Numbered from the stretch's first letter, positions 6,766 to 14,339 are shown. The stretch is DNA of 17,867 bases from Bacillota bacterium (GCA_023393125.1 JAEWMQ010000049.1:1-17867), one strand, 5' to 3'. The notes: generated from the letters alone by a model not told the origin. Program-made: numbers and translations.

Positions 6766-8324
6766 TTAAAAAGAGAAAGATGTTTTCTCAGCCAGGCTAA
6801 GTCTTCTGAGGATAGGCATTCTATAATAAAGAGGATAATCAGATAAATAATAATAGTTAAGCTAATGCCTATAACAACTTTTGTTGTTAGTCCAAATTGA
6901 TAACGGAAAAATTGACTAATGATAAGCCTAGAGAAAGTTCCACCAGCAGCAGCCGCTAAGGCTGGCTTTAAGAGCCAGTTAGTCAGTTGAAATTTAATCG
7001 AAGTAGCATTTAACAAGGCATTAAAGTTAAGTGTAGAAGTTAAAACGCAGCTCATCATCATAATCCCCATAAATGCAGTCATACCTTTAATAGGTAATAA
7101 AAAGTAGATTAAAATAATACGGCAAATAGAATCTAGGATACTATATTTAAGACAACTCATTTGCTTACCCAGTCCTTTGAGTATACCATCTGTAACAACT
7201 TCCACATAGATAAAGGGTACAACTAAAGAAAGAGCACGTAGCATAGGACCAATAGCTTCATTTTTATAGATGGCAAATCCAAGTTCGTTGCTATAATTAG
7301 TAAAAATTCCAACTACTAAAATACTTAAGATAAAAGTAAGTTGTAAAACCCTATTAGTAGTAGTCACAACTCTTTCCTTTCTCTCTAACACACTAGCTTT
7401 AGCAATCTCAGGAACGAGAGTAGTCGAAAAGGCTGTTAGAAAAGCAGAGGGGAAGAATAAAATAGGAAATACCATTCCTTTCAGCATGCCATATAATCCC
7501 ATAGACTCCCCGAAAGAGTTTCCGAATTTCTTAAGCCCTGTGGGAATTAAAATATTTTCAATGGACATAAAGATATAAGCAATATAAGCAATAGAAGCAA
7601 TAGGAAGTAAAATGCTAATTAAACGTAGAAATAAATTACTGGAGCTCTCTGAAATAATGGCTCCTTCTTTTTTTTGAGACCCACGATGTTTTCTCCTATC
7701 TAAAATGAATAATGCCCCTAGATAAGTCCAAGAAGTCATTTCGCCAATTGTAAGACCTATACCTATGGCACCATAAGCATAGGATTGGCCAAGAGGAGCG
7801 TAAATTTGCACAAGAGTAAGGATAAGCCCCATTTTAACAATTTGCTCTAGAATATCTGCACTAGCTGGGAACACTGTCTTTTTAGTGGCATAGAAATAGC
7901 CCTTAAAACAAGAAGAACAGCTAATAAAAGGAATGCTAATAGAGAGGAGTTTTAAACCTATACTAGCATGGGAATCATGAATAATATGCTCGGCTAGATA
8001 GGGTGCGCTTGTAAAGAGAAGAAAGCTTATAAAAAGGCTTAAGCTTAGAGCAAATGTAAAAGCAATACGCATGATTTTAGCAATATTATAAGAGGTTCTA
8101 CGCCCCAATTCCTCGGCTACTAATTTAGACACAGATACACTAAGGCCTGCAGAAGCAAAAGCAACTGCTGTGGTATAAACAGACATAGTAAGCTCATAAA
8201 TACCAATACCTTCGGCTCCTAATATATGAGATAGGAAAATGATAGAGATCATGCCTATAGTGCGGGTAAAAAAGGAAGTAGCTGTTAAAATAAGCGTACT
8301 GACCATAAGAGTCTGTTCTTTCAT
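6762..8324 (-). CDS. SpoVB-like MOP-superfamily flippase (polysaccharide/lipid exporter)
   Basis: This multispanning membrane protein of 520 residues has about 14 predicted helices. Its N-terminus (LTATSFFTRTIGMISIIFLS, then GAEGIGIYELTMSVY and AGLSVSVSKLVAEE) is typical of the SpoVB/YtgP/MurJ-like branch of the MOP exporters. Relatives flip lipid-linked precursors for spore cortex or wall polymers, and the closest named relative is stage V sporulation protein B. The substrate is not readable here. ATG at 8324 has AAAGGAGAC upstream on the minus strand. A possible promoter is TTGCCA (complement of 8396-8401) with CATACA 18 nt downstream, but this is weak. No terminator separates it from the convergent aminotransferase gene. 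Confidence 0.85.
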   Translation of the reverse strand: MKEQTLMVSTLILTATSFFTRTIGMISIIFLSHILGAEGIGIYELTMSVYTTAVAFASAGLSVSVSKLVAEELGRRTSYNIAKIMRIAFTFALSLSLFISFLLFTSAPYLAEHIIHDSHASIGLKLLSISIPFISCSSCFKGYFYATKKTVFPASADILEQIVKMGLILTLVQIYAPLGQSYAYGAIGIGLTIGEMTSWTYLGALFILDRRKHRGSQKKEGAIISESSSNLFLRLISILLPIASIAYIAYIFMSIENILIPTGLKKFGNSFGESMGLYGMLKGMVFPILFFPSAFLTAFSTTLVPEIAKASVLERKERVVTTTNRVLQLTFILSILVVGIFTNYSNELGFAIYKNEAIGPMLRALSLVVPFIYVEVVTDGILKGLGKQMSCLKYSILDSICRIILIYFLLPIKGMTAFMGIMMMSCVLTSTLNFNALLNATSIKFQLTNWLLKPALAAAAGGTFSRLIISQFFRYQFGLTTKVVIGISLTIIIYLIILFIIECLSSEDLAWLRKHLSLFN

Positions 8325-8432
8325 AGATTGTCTCCTTTCGCAAGAGAAAAGTAAGGTATATCTAAAAAGCTTGTATGAAAACAGTATATGTACGGTGGCA
8401 AGAAATTAGGACTAGTTAGTTTAAAATAGCCG

Positions 8433-8462
8433 TTGATTTTATTAGAGTAGGGTGGGTATAAT
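8433..8462 (+). promoter_or_regulatory. Promoter of the 8496 gene
   Basis: TTGATT (8433-8438), an 18-nt spacer and a perfect TATAAT (8457-8462) form a SigA-type promoter. The start of transcription would be near 8469, giving a short leader with SD CGGAGGA at 8484-8490. Confidence 0.65.
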
Positions 8463-8495
8463 GACTGTAAAAGTTGAACGTTTCGGAGGAAAAAG

Positions 8496-9053
8496 ATGAG
8501 AAGTCAAAGACAAAAAATAACTAACCGTGTTGATGAAAGTCCAGCAACAGCTATGCAAAAAGATTATGCACGTTCTTTAGGCATTGTATTACCAGAAACA
8601 GCTACAAAAAGTGATGCAAAGGCGCTAATAGACTTGGAGCTAGACTCAGATGAGCCTGCTTCAGATGAATTAAAGGCTTTCGCGAGAGAAAAGGGAATGC
8701 AGTTCTCAGATTATGTAGGAAATAAATATCTTCATAATTTATTATTTGATAACCTGGAATTAAAAGATAAAATTATTTTCTTTTGTTTTTGCATTTATAA
8801 ATGCCAATTTGATGACAGTAAAGAGCAAATATTGGAACATCCTTATATGGAAGTTTTTCAGCGTTTTGGAGAACAATATATGAAAGATAATTTTTTTATA
8901 GCGTCTATGGAGGAGTATTTAGGAGAAGAGCTAGTAGCTTTTGGCAAAACTGAAAAAGTAACAAAAGAAGGAAAGAAAAAAACAATCTATGGTGGTAGTA
9001 TTTATACAAGGGCCTATAAAAATGCCTATGATTACCTTAAAACTTATATTTAA
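8496..9053 (+). CDS. Hypothetical protein with N-terminal arm resembling short DNA-metabolism-associated motifs
   Basis: I do not recognise this 185-residue family. The N-terminus (PATAMQKDYARSLGI, then TKSDAKALIDLEL) resembles a short helical motif, roughly AT-x-KQ-x-YA-x-x-LGI...A-x-x-LI, found in varied bacterial proteins, often beside BRCT- or helicase-type regions. That link is weak. The middle has a hydrophobic, cysteine-containing patch (IIFFCFCIYKCQF, about residues 92-104). The C-terminus is Lys/Tyr-rich (KKKTIYGGSIYTRAYKNAYD). No signal peptide or clear membrane helix is seen. ATG at 8496 has GGAGG at 8485-8489. It has its own promoter and no strong terminator. Reality of the gene is likely; function is unknown. 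Confidence 0.75.
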   Translation: MRSQRQKITNRVDESPATAMQKDYARSLGIVLPETATKSDAKALIDLELDSDEPASDELKAFAREKGMQFSDYVGNKYLHNLLFDNLELKDKIIFFCFCIYKCQFDDSKEQILEHPYMEVFQRFGEQYMKDNFFIASMEEYLGEELVAFGKTEKVTKEGKKKTIYGGSIYTRAYKNAYDYLKTYI

Positions 9054-9106
9054 TATGAGAAATATTAAAAAAACTTAAGATTTAAACAACAAGGTAAAAA
9101 TTAAGG

Positions 9107-9112
9107 TATAAT
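9107..9112 (+). promoter_or_regulatory. -10 box of the glycolipid/cfa gene cluster
   Basis: A perfect TATAAT lies at 9107-9112, with only a poor -35 candidate (TAAACA at 9083-9088, 18-nt spacing). Transcription would start near 9119, which rules out a translation start at the in-frame ATG 9118 and supports ATG 9157. Confidence 0.5.
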
Positions 9113-9156
9113 AGTAAATGGAAATGTATAAGAAATTTTGGCAGGGAGGTCTAAAT

Positions 9157-10221
9157 ATGCCAACAATCAATATGCTATCAGCAGCAGATAAGATAAAAGG
9201 ACAAGGTGTTGGTTCTGCTTATTTAGAACAATTAGACTTAGTGCAAGGTGGATTAGGTGAGGAATATATAGTAGAAGTTAATAAATTAAAGTGTGCAGAT
9301 ATTATGCACTATCACACAATTAACTTATCTTATTATCTAGGCTTACCATTTGCTAAGGCTAAAAAAAGTGTAACAGTAGGCGCAGTGCATTTTCTGCCAG
9401 AAACAGTAGATGGTAGCCTTAAATTACCAAGTGTTGCTACACACGTTTTTTATAAATACATTATTGAATTTTATAAAAGTATGGATTACTTAGTAACCGT
9501 TAATCCTAATTTTATTGACAAGCTAGAGGCTTATGGTATTCCGAGAAACAAAATAGCATACATTCCTAATTTTGTTTCTAAGGAAAAGTTCTACAAAATG
9601 GATCAACTGCAAAAACAAGCATTAAGGAAAGCGTATAATATTCCAAACGATAAATTTGTAGTGCTATGTGCAGGACAATTACAGCTTAGAAAAGGTGTTT
9701 TTGAGTTTGTAGAGATTGCTAAAGCTATGCCAGAAGTAGAGTTTCTTTGGGCAGGAGGTTTCTCCTTTGGAAATATTACCTCTGGATATAAAGAAGTAAA
9801 AGAGCTTTTAGATAATCCACCTAAGAACGTAAGGTTTTTAGGAATAGTAGAAAGAGATAAGATGAATGAGCTCTACAATATCGCAGATCTTATGTTTTTA
9901 CCATCTTATAATGAACTATTCCCTATGATTATTTTAGAAGCAATGAATTGTAATACACCTATTCTTTTAAGAGATTTAGATATTTATCCTAATATTCTAT
10001 TTGATTACTATATGAAGGGTAATACCAACGAAGCATTTATAGAGCATATTAGGATGCTTAAAGATAACGAAGCTTATAGAGAAAAGTATATTGCAAAATC
10101 AAAAGAAGGAAGTGAATTTTACTCAAGAGAGAATATCCTTTCAATGTGGCAGGAATTTTACGCTGGAATATTATGTACTCATAAGAAAATACTTTTAGCA
10201 AGTGGAGAACTAACTACATGA
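9157..10221 (+). CDS. CpoA-like GT4 glycosyltransferase, putative diglycosyl-diacylglycerol synthase
   Basis: This is a retaining GT-B glycosyltransferase of family GT4, probably membrane-associated on the cytosolic face. The sequence follows the pattern I recall for the CpoA-type enzymes of lactic-acid bacteria and streptococci, which add a second sugar to monoglycosyl-diacylglycerol. Matching blocks are INMLSAADKIKGQGVGSAY, VHFLPETVDGSLKLP (His78), VNPNFID, YIPNFVSKEKF, WAGGFSFG and NPPKN. The catalytic E-x7-E is in SYNELFPMIILEA (Glu253, Glu261). The exact sugar is not readable. A longer reading from ATG 9118 is possible, but GGGAGGT (9144-9150) points to ATG 9157. Its stop overlaps the next start as ATGA, implying translational coupling. 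Confidence 0.85.
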   Translation: MPTINMLSAADKIKGQGVGSAYLEQLDLVQGGLGEEYIVEVNKLKCADIMHYHTINLSYYLGLPFAKAKKSVTVGAVHFLPETVDGSLKLPSVATHVFYKYIIEFYKSMDYLVTVNPNFIDKLEAYGIPRNKIAYIPNFVSKEKFYKMDQLQKQALRKAYNIPNDKFVVLCAGQLQLRKGVFEFVEIAKAMPEVEFLWAGGFSFGNITSGYKEVKELLDNPPKNVRFLGIVERDKMNELYNIADLMFLPSYNELFPMIILEAMNCNTPILLRDLDIYPNILFDYYMKGNTNEAFIEHIRMLKDNEAYREKYIAKSKEGSEFYSRENILSMWQEFYAGILCTHKKILLASGELTT

Positions 10222-11252
10222 AAAAATATAAATGGAATGTCTTAAGTGTAGTATTATTAGGGGCAATCATGTTAGGGATTTTACTAGGTAAAGGTAATCC
10301 TAAAATGATTATAGAAAGTATTAAAACCCTAGCACCTACATGGCTACTAATAGGACTAATATGTATTGGTTTATATGTAGGAGTAGAGACAATTATACAA
10401 TATATGCTTACTAATAAGATGCAAAGAGGACATTCCTTATGGAATTCTTTTAAGGTGGTAATGACAGGGCAGTTCTTTAATGCTATTACTCCATTTGCTT
10501 CCGGAGGGCAACCTATGCAGGCTTTTATCATGGCCAAACAAGGCGTGCCAGTAGGAACATCTATTAGTATCTTAATGACTAAATTTATTATTTATCAGCT
10601 TATTTTAACCTTGTATTCTATGATTGTGCTTTTAATACAAATGCCATTCTTTTTTTCAAGGATCAGTGGCATTGTCTATTTAGCATTATTAGGTTTTTTA
10701 ATGAATTTTGGTGTTGTCATGATTTTGATTGCTTCAGTATTTATGAAGCAGCCACTTAAAAGATTGGGGTTTTGGGGAGTTAACCTACTCCATCGTATGA
10801 GAATAATCAAACATCCTATGAACACTAAAAGAAAAATTATTTCTCAAATTGATTTATTTAATAAAAATATTAGTTTACTTAAGAAGAATACGGGTTTACT
10901 TTTAAGAGTAAGTTTTTTAACAACTATGCAGCTCACAGCTTACTTTTTAATTCCATATGCAGTATATAAAGCATTTGGTTTAACTGGGACAAAAATGTTT
11001 GTTATTATATCAGCAGCAGCATTTATAGTAATGATTTCATCCTTTGTTCCTATTCCGGGAGGTTCGGGTGTAGCAGAAGGAAGCTTTTTCCTATTCTTTC
11101 AGCTTTTCTTTCCAACATCTATTTTGCCAACAGCTATTCTATGTTGGAGACTCATTACCTTTTATATTCCACTATGTATAGGTGGTGTAATGACCTTGTT
11201 ACCAGATCATAAGGTGAGGAGTTTAGCTCATCCAGGTAAGGCTAATGCCTAA
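10218..11252 (+). CDS. Flippase-like membrane protein (PF03706, MprF/YbhN/AglD type)
   Basis: This multispanning protein of 344 residues has the lysylphosphatidylglycerol-synthase transmembrane region but lacks the C-terminal aminoacyl-transfer domain of full MprF. Conserved blocks are FNAITPFASGGQP (about residues 87-99), FVPIPGGSGVAEGSF (276-290) and WRLITFYIPL near the end. Family members are linked to flipping or presenting modified lipids across the membrane. ATG at 10218 overlaps the stop of the glycosyltransferase gene by 4 nt, and no separate SD is needed under translational coupling. The context suggests it handles the glycolipid made by the upstream enzyme (inference). Confidence 0.88.
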   Translation: MKKYKWNVLSVVLLGAIMLGILLGKGNPKMIIESIKTLAPTWLLIGLICIGLYVGVETIIQYMLTNKMQRGHSLWNSFKVVMTGQFFNAITPFASGGQPMQAFIMAKQGVPVGTSISILMTKFIIYQLILTLYSMIVLLIQMPFFFSRISGIVYLALLGFLMNFGVVMILIASVFMKQPLKRLGFWGVNLLHRMRIIKHPMNTKRKIISQIDLFNKNISLLKKNTGLLLRVSFLTTMQLTAYFLIPYAVYKAFGLTGTKMFVIISAAAFIVMISSFVPIPGGSGVAEGSFFLFFQLFFPTSILPTAILCWRLITFYIPLCIGGVMTLLPDHKVRSLAHPGKANA

Positions 11253-11299
11253 GTGTTAGAAATGATAAAAGTGGAATAAGATAGAATTAAAAGGGTGAT

Positions 11300-11318
11300 A
11301 CTCCTGTATAAGAGGAGT
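11300..11318 (+). promoter_or_regulatory. Hairpin that covers the cfa ribosome binding site
   Basis: ACTCCT (11300-11305) pairs perfectly with AGGAGT (11313-11318) across a 7-nt loop, extendable by a T-G wobble at 11299/11319. AGGAGT is the core of the cfa SD, 6 nt from the ATG. When folded, the hairpin would block ribosome entry, so it may tune cfa translation. Confidence 0.5.
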
Positions 11319-11324
11319 GATAAG

Positions 11325-12512
11325 ATGAACATACAAGCAAGATTAATGGAGAAGTTCCTCAAAAGATTTGATGGGACTTCTTTTGACGTTCAGTTTGAAA
11401 CAGGAGAGGAATTTCATATTGGGCAGATGCCAGCTAAATTTAAGGTAATTATTCATGAACCTATTGCCTATAAGAAACTTATCAAAAGTACTTCATTAGC
11501 TTTAGGAGAAGCCTATATGGATGGCGATTTAGAAATAAAAGGAGACTTAGTACAAGTGTTAGATGAGCTCTTTAGATTTCAAAATCAATTTTCTGCAGAC
11601 TATGGTGCCCTTAAAAAATTGTTGCATACGTCTACTTCTGCCAAGAATCAAAAGAAGGAAGTTTGTTCACATTATAATTTGGGAAATGATTTTTATAAGC
11701 TGTGGTTAGATGAATCTATGAGTTATTCATGCGCTTATTTTAAAAGTGAAACAGATACTTTAGAAAAGGCTCAATATAACAAGGTACATCATATTTTAAG
11801 AAAGCTCAATTTAAAAAAAGGAATGAGTTTATTAGATATTGGTTGTGGCTGGGGATATCTTTTAATAGAAGCTGCGAAGACTTATGGGATAAAAGGTGTA
11901 GGAATTACCTTAAGTGAAGAGCAGTATAAAGAGTTTAAAGAACGAATAGCAGCAGAAGGACTAGAAGATTACTTAAGTGTAGAACTAATGGATTATAGAG
12001 AGCTACGTGTATCAGGTTTGCAGTTTGATAGAGTTGTCAGTGTGGGTATGTTAGAGCATGTAGGTAGGGAAAACTACGAATTGTTCTTTAAAAGTGTAGA
12101 CTCTGTATTAAAACCAGAAGGTTTGTTTTTATTGCATTATATTAGCGGTTATGGAGAATACCCTGGCGATGCATGGATTAAGAAATACATTTTTCCAGGA
12201 GGAGTAATCCCTAGTTTAAGAGAGATTATTTCTTTATCAGCAGAGTTTAAATATTATGTACAAGATGTAGAAAGCTTAAGAAGGCACTATGTTAAAACTC
12301 TACTTTCGTGGTATGAGCGCTTTGAGGCACATTTGCCAGAGGTAAGAGCACTTTTTGATGAGCGTTTTATACGTATGTGGGAGATGTATTTATGTTCTTG
12401 TGCTGCTAGTTTTAATAATGGGGTTATTGACCTGCATCAGATTTTATTTACTAAGGGGGTTAATAACCAATTACCAATGACTAGAGATTATTTATATACA
12501 CCATACAAATAA
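11325..12512 (+). CDS. cfa: Cyclopropane-fatty-acyl-phospholipid synthase
   Basis: This SAM-dependent methyltransferase adds a methylene bridge to cis double bonds of membrane phospholipid chains, a common envelope-stress adaptation. An N-terminal lipid-binding-type domain (about residues 1-105) precedes the catalytic part. That part shows HYNLGNDFYKLWLDESMSYS, the SAM motif LLDIGCGWG (Asp171, Gly173, Gly175), VVSVGMLEHVG, LKPEGLFLLH and KYIFPGGVIPS. The active-site Cys region is LCSCAASF, then FNNGVIDLHQILFTKGV. It aligns well with E. coli Cfa as remembered. The length of 395 residues is normal. A GTG at 11295 is in frame, but AGGAGTGAT (11313-11321) supports ATG 11325. It lies 72 nt after the flippase-like gene, probably in the same operon. 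Confidence 0.93.
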   Translation: MNIQARLMEKFLKRFDGTSFDVQFETGEEFHIGQMPAKFKVIIHEPIAYKKLIKSTSLALGEAYMDGDLEIKGDLVQVLDELFRFQNQFSADYGALKKLLHTSTSAKNQKKEVCSHYNLGNDFYKLWLDESMSYSCAYFKSETDTLEKAQYNKVHHILRKLNLKKGMSLLDIGCGWGYLLIEAAKTYGIKGVGITLSEEQYKEFKERIAAEGLEDYLSVELMDYRELRVSGLQFDRVVSVGMLEHVGRENYELFFKSVDSVLKPEGLFLLHYISGYGEYPGDAWIKKYIFPGGVIPSLREIISLSAEFKYYVQDVESLRRHYVKTLLSWYERFEAHLPEVRALFDERFIRMWEMYLCSCAASFNNGVIDLHQILFTKGVNNQLPMTRDYLYTPYK

Positions 12513-12587
12513 TAATTTTTTAGTATAAAATATCCTATTTCTCGCATAATAAACGTGTACATCATTGGGCAAGGAAAGGATGATATA

Positions 12588-13130
12588 ATGAAAAAATACG
12601 TTTGTACAGTGTGTGGTTATATCTATGAAGGTGAAACACCACCAGAAAAGTGTCCTATTTGTAATGTAGGCAGTGATAAGTTTGAAGAGATGAAAGGCAG
12701 CCTTCAGTGGGCAGATGAGCATCGCATTGGTGTAGCAGAAGGAGTAGATCCTCAAATTTTAGAGGGACTTCGTGCCAATTTTATGGGTGAGTGTACAGAA
12801 GTAGGAATGTATCTTGCTATGAGTAGACAAGCTGACCGTGAAGGCTATCCTGAAGTGGCAGAAGCTTATAAACGTATAGCTTATGAAGAAGCAAATCATG
12901 CCGCTAACTTTGCAGAAATGTTAGGTGAAGTAGTTAAGGCAGATACTAAAGCTAACCTTATAGCTAGGATAGATGCAGAGTATGGTGCTTGCCAAGGAAA
13001 GAAAGAAATAGCAACTTTAGCAAAAGCACAAAACTTAGATGCTATTCATGATAGTGTACATGAAATGGCAAAAGATGAAGCCAGACATGGCTGTGCTTTC
13101 AAAGGCTTACTCGACAGATATTTTAAATAG
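12588..13130 (+). CDS. Reverse rubrerythrin (N-terminal rubredoxin, C-terminal ferritin-like diiron domain)
   Basis: This cytosolic non-haem iron protein of 180 residues reduces H2O2 and/or O2 in anaerobes. The rubredoxin Fe(Cys)4 site is Cys6-x2-Cys9 and Cys22-x2-Cys25, at the N-terminus, the opposite domain order to classical rubrerythrin. The diiron four-helix domain has GECTEVGMY (Glu68/Glu71), YEEANH (Glu100/Glu101, His104) and HDSVHEMAKDEARH (His154, Glu164, His167). In related genomes such proteins are also labelled NADH peroxidase. An in-frame GTG at 12555 exists, but AAAGGATGAT with ATG 12588 is far better. A TATAAA at 12524-12529 may be a -10 box. It probably forms an operon with the DUF1540 gene 18 nt downstream. 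Confidence 0.92.
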   Translation: MKKYVCTVCGYIYEGETPPEKCPICNVGSDKFEEMKGSLQWADEHRIGVAEGVDPQILEGLRANFMGECTEVGMYLAMSRQADREGYPEVAEAYKRIAYEEANHAANFAEMLGEVVKADTKANLIARIDAEYGACQGKKEIATLAKAQNLDAIHDSVHEMAKDEARHGCAFKGLLDRYFK

Positions 13131-13148
13131 CATAAAGGAGGAAAAAGT

Positions 13149-13472
13149 ATGCCTAAAATTCATTGTGGTGTTGAGACCTGCTCTTATAACCAAAGTAAGG
13201 TTTGCCGTGCCAGCATTATTAACGTGGGAGGTAAAGGTTCCACAGATAATGAAAGTACTTGTTGTGGAAGCTTCCTTAACCGTTTAGGATATAGTAACTT
13301 AGCGCAATATACAGAGAATAGAGGAGATACAGATGCTATTCTTTGTAAAGTAGATACTTGTATTCATAATAGCGCTGAGCATTGTTCATTAAATGAAATT
13401 CAAATAGCTCCCTCTAAGGATCAAGCTGAGATTTATACAGAAACAGATTGCTTAAGCTTTGAGCAAAAATAA
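13149..13472 (+). CDS. Tandem DUF1540 cysteine-rich protein
   Basis: This small soluble protein of 107 residues has two DUF1540 repeats. Repeat 1 has Cys6, Cys11, Cys19 and Cys38/39 (CGVETCSYNQSKVC...CCGSF). Repeat 2 has Cys66, Cys71, Cys79 and Cys101 (CKVDTCIHNSAEHC...DCLSF). The regular four-Cys spacing suggests one metal site per repeat, probably Zn or Fe (inference; the family has no settled function). AAAGGAGG at 13135-13142 precedes ATG 13149. It is co-oriented 18 nt after reverse rubrerythrin and ends at a strong terminator, so a role in redox or metal handling with that protein is plausible. Confidence 0.88.
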   Translation: MPKIHCGVETCSYNQSKVCRASIINVGGKGSTDNESTCCGSFLNRLGYSNLAQYTENRGDTDAILCKVDTCIHNSAEHCSLNEIQIAPSKDQAEIYTETDCLSFEQK

Positions 13473-13504
13473 GCTAATGTAAAGATTAATATTATTAAAC
13501 AGTT

Positions 13505-13554
13505 AAAGGTCTATAAAACTAGTGTGAAATCTTTAGTTTTATAGACCTTTTATT
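13505..13554 (+). terminator. Rho-independent terminator of the rubrerythrin-DUF1540 operon
   Basis: The 17-bp perfect arms at 13505-13521 and 13534-13550 (core AAAGGTCTATAAAACTA) have a 12-nt loop. The stem ends in a T-run continuing as TATT. Confidence 0.88.
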
Positions 13555-13582
13555 CATTGGAACGTATTACTTCTTTTTAAAA

Positions 13583-13588
13583 TATAAT
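13583..13588 (+). promoter_or_regulatory. -10 box upstream of the 13623 gene
   Basis: A perfect TATAAT lies just after the upstream terminator. The nearest -35-like sequence (TTGGAA, 13557-13562) is 20 nt away, which is too far, so only the -10 box is convincing. Confidence 0.45.
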
Positions 13589-13622
13589 AATATGAAAGTT
13601 ATTTTAAAAGAGGTAAATGAGT

Positions 13623-14177
13623 ATGGACAAGAAAATAATTTCAATCGTTGGTTTAGGCGCTATAGCCATGAGTTATTTAGCTAAAGAGAATGAACAGTTA
13701 TTAGCTAGAGCTAAAAGAAATGAAAAGACTAGTGAAGAGTTTACTATACCAGGTATATTACTAGATGAATTTGTAAGTGAGCGTTATAAGATAAGCTTTA
13801 AATATCCAAAAGGATGGGTTAAAAATCCTAGGTATCCAGATAAATATGAAGGACCTACAGGGTTCTTTGAAGTAAGTGATTTTTCTGGCATAGGAGAGAA
13901 TATAGATGAGGCGGTTCAACAACAAATTAATGAGGCTTATAAACCTTATGGTTCTAATCCAACGGTAAGAAACTTTATTGTAGATGGACAGCCGGCAAGA
14001 GTGATTTATCCTTCTGAAGATCAACCAGACTTTTTTAAAGATAGAGAAGCTGCAATTGTTATACAATATAAGGAGCCCATTACAATAGATGGTGTACCTT
14101 ATAAATACGCAGTAATATGGACTAATAGAGAGCATATTCCACTTATTTTGAGCACTTTTAAATTTGTAGAGGATTAA
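13623..14177 (+). CDS. Hypothetical membrane-anchored protein with PsbP-like extracytoplasmic domain
   Basis: The N-terminus has a short basic stretch and one hydrophobic segment (IISIVGLGAIAMSYLA), then a charged spacer and a globular domain from about residue 45. That domain reads YKISFKYPKGWVKNP...EGPTGFFEVSDFSG...PYGSNP...DGQPARVIYPSEDQPD...YKYAVIWTNREHIPLIL...FKF. I recall this pattern from Firmicutes surface proteins, and YPKGW followed by a terminal TFKF resembles the PsbP/Mog1 fold. An outward-facing, membrane-tethered location is inferred; the function is unknown. AGAGGT at 13609-13614 lies only 2 nt from ATG 13617 but 8 nt from ATG 13623, so I chose the latter. It is monocistronic. 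Confidence 0.75.
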   Translation: MDKKIISIVGLGAIAMSYLAKENEQLLARAKRNEKTSEEFTIPGILLDEFVSERYKISFKYPKGWVKNPRYPDKYEGPTGFFEVSDFSGIGENIDEAVQQQINEAYKPYGSNPTVRNFIVDGQPARVIYPSEDQPDFFKDREAAIVIQYKEPITIDGVPYKYAVIWTNREHIPLILSTFKFVED

Positions 14178-14185
14178 GAAATAAA

Positions 14186-14223
14186 TAATAGGGCTATTGT
14201 AGGTTGATGCAACAGCCCTATTA
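14186..14223 (+). terminator. Stem-loop terminator after the 13623 gene
   Basis: The 14-bp arms TAATAGGGCTATTG (14186-14199) and its complement at 14210-14223 contain one A-C mismatch and have a 10-nt loop. The T-tail on the plus strand is poor (CTTATGT), so termination may be partial. Confidence 0.55.
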
Positions 14224-14298
14224 CTTATGTCTAAGAATAAGTTACATACTAAGGAGATAGAAACCGCTTTTCTAATGAGGTAAAAGGATATATAGTAG

Positions 14299-14307
14299 TG
14301 ATATAAA
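14299..14307 (+). promoter_or_regulatory. Extended -10 promoter candidate of the dipeptidase gene
   Basis: TG at 14299-14300, one base, then TATAAA (14302-14307) is the extended -10 form, which tolerates a weak -35. No good -35 is seen. An alternative -10 is TACAAT at 14314-14319. Confidence 0.4.
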
Positions 14308-14339
14308 GTAATGTACAATAAAATAAAGAGGGCAAAGGG

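Noticed and set aside
9118..9156. Longer N-terminus of the glycosyltransferase starting at ATG 9118
   Set aside because: A -10 box at 9107-9112 puts the transcript start at about this position, and the GGGAGGT SD with ATG 9157 gives the family-like N-terminus.
12507..12521. Possible PerR box (about AAATAATAATTTTTT) before reverse rubrerythrin
   Set aside because: Only about 9 of 14 fixed positions match TTATAATnATTATAA, the region is AT-rich and the match overlaps the cfa stop codon; chance similarity is likely.
12492..12755. 87-codon minus-strand frame opposite the rubrerythrin start
   Set aside because: It is antisense to the rubredoxin domain coding region, with no SD or family features.
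13039..13287. 82-codon plus-strand frame spanning the rubrerythrin/DUF1540 junction
   Set aside because: It overlaps two good genes in another frame and has no SD or recognisable product.
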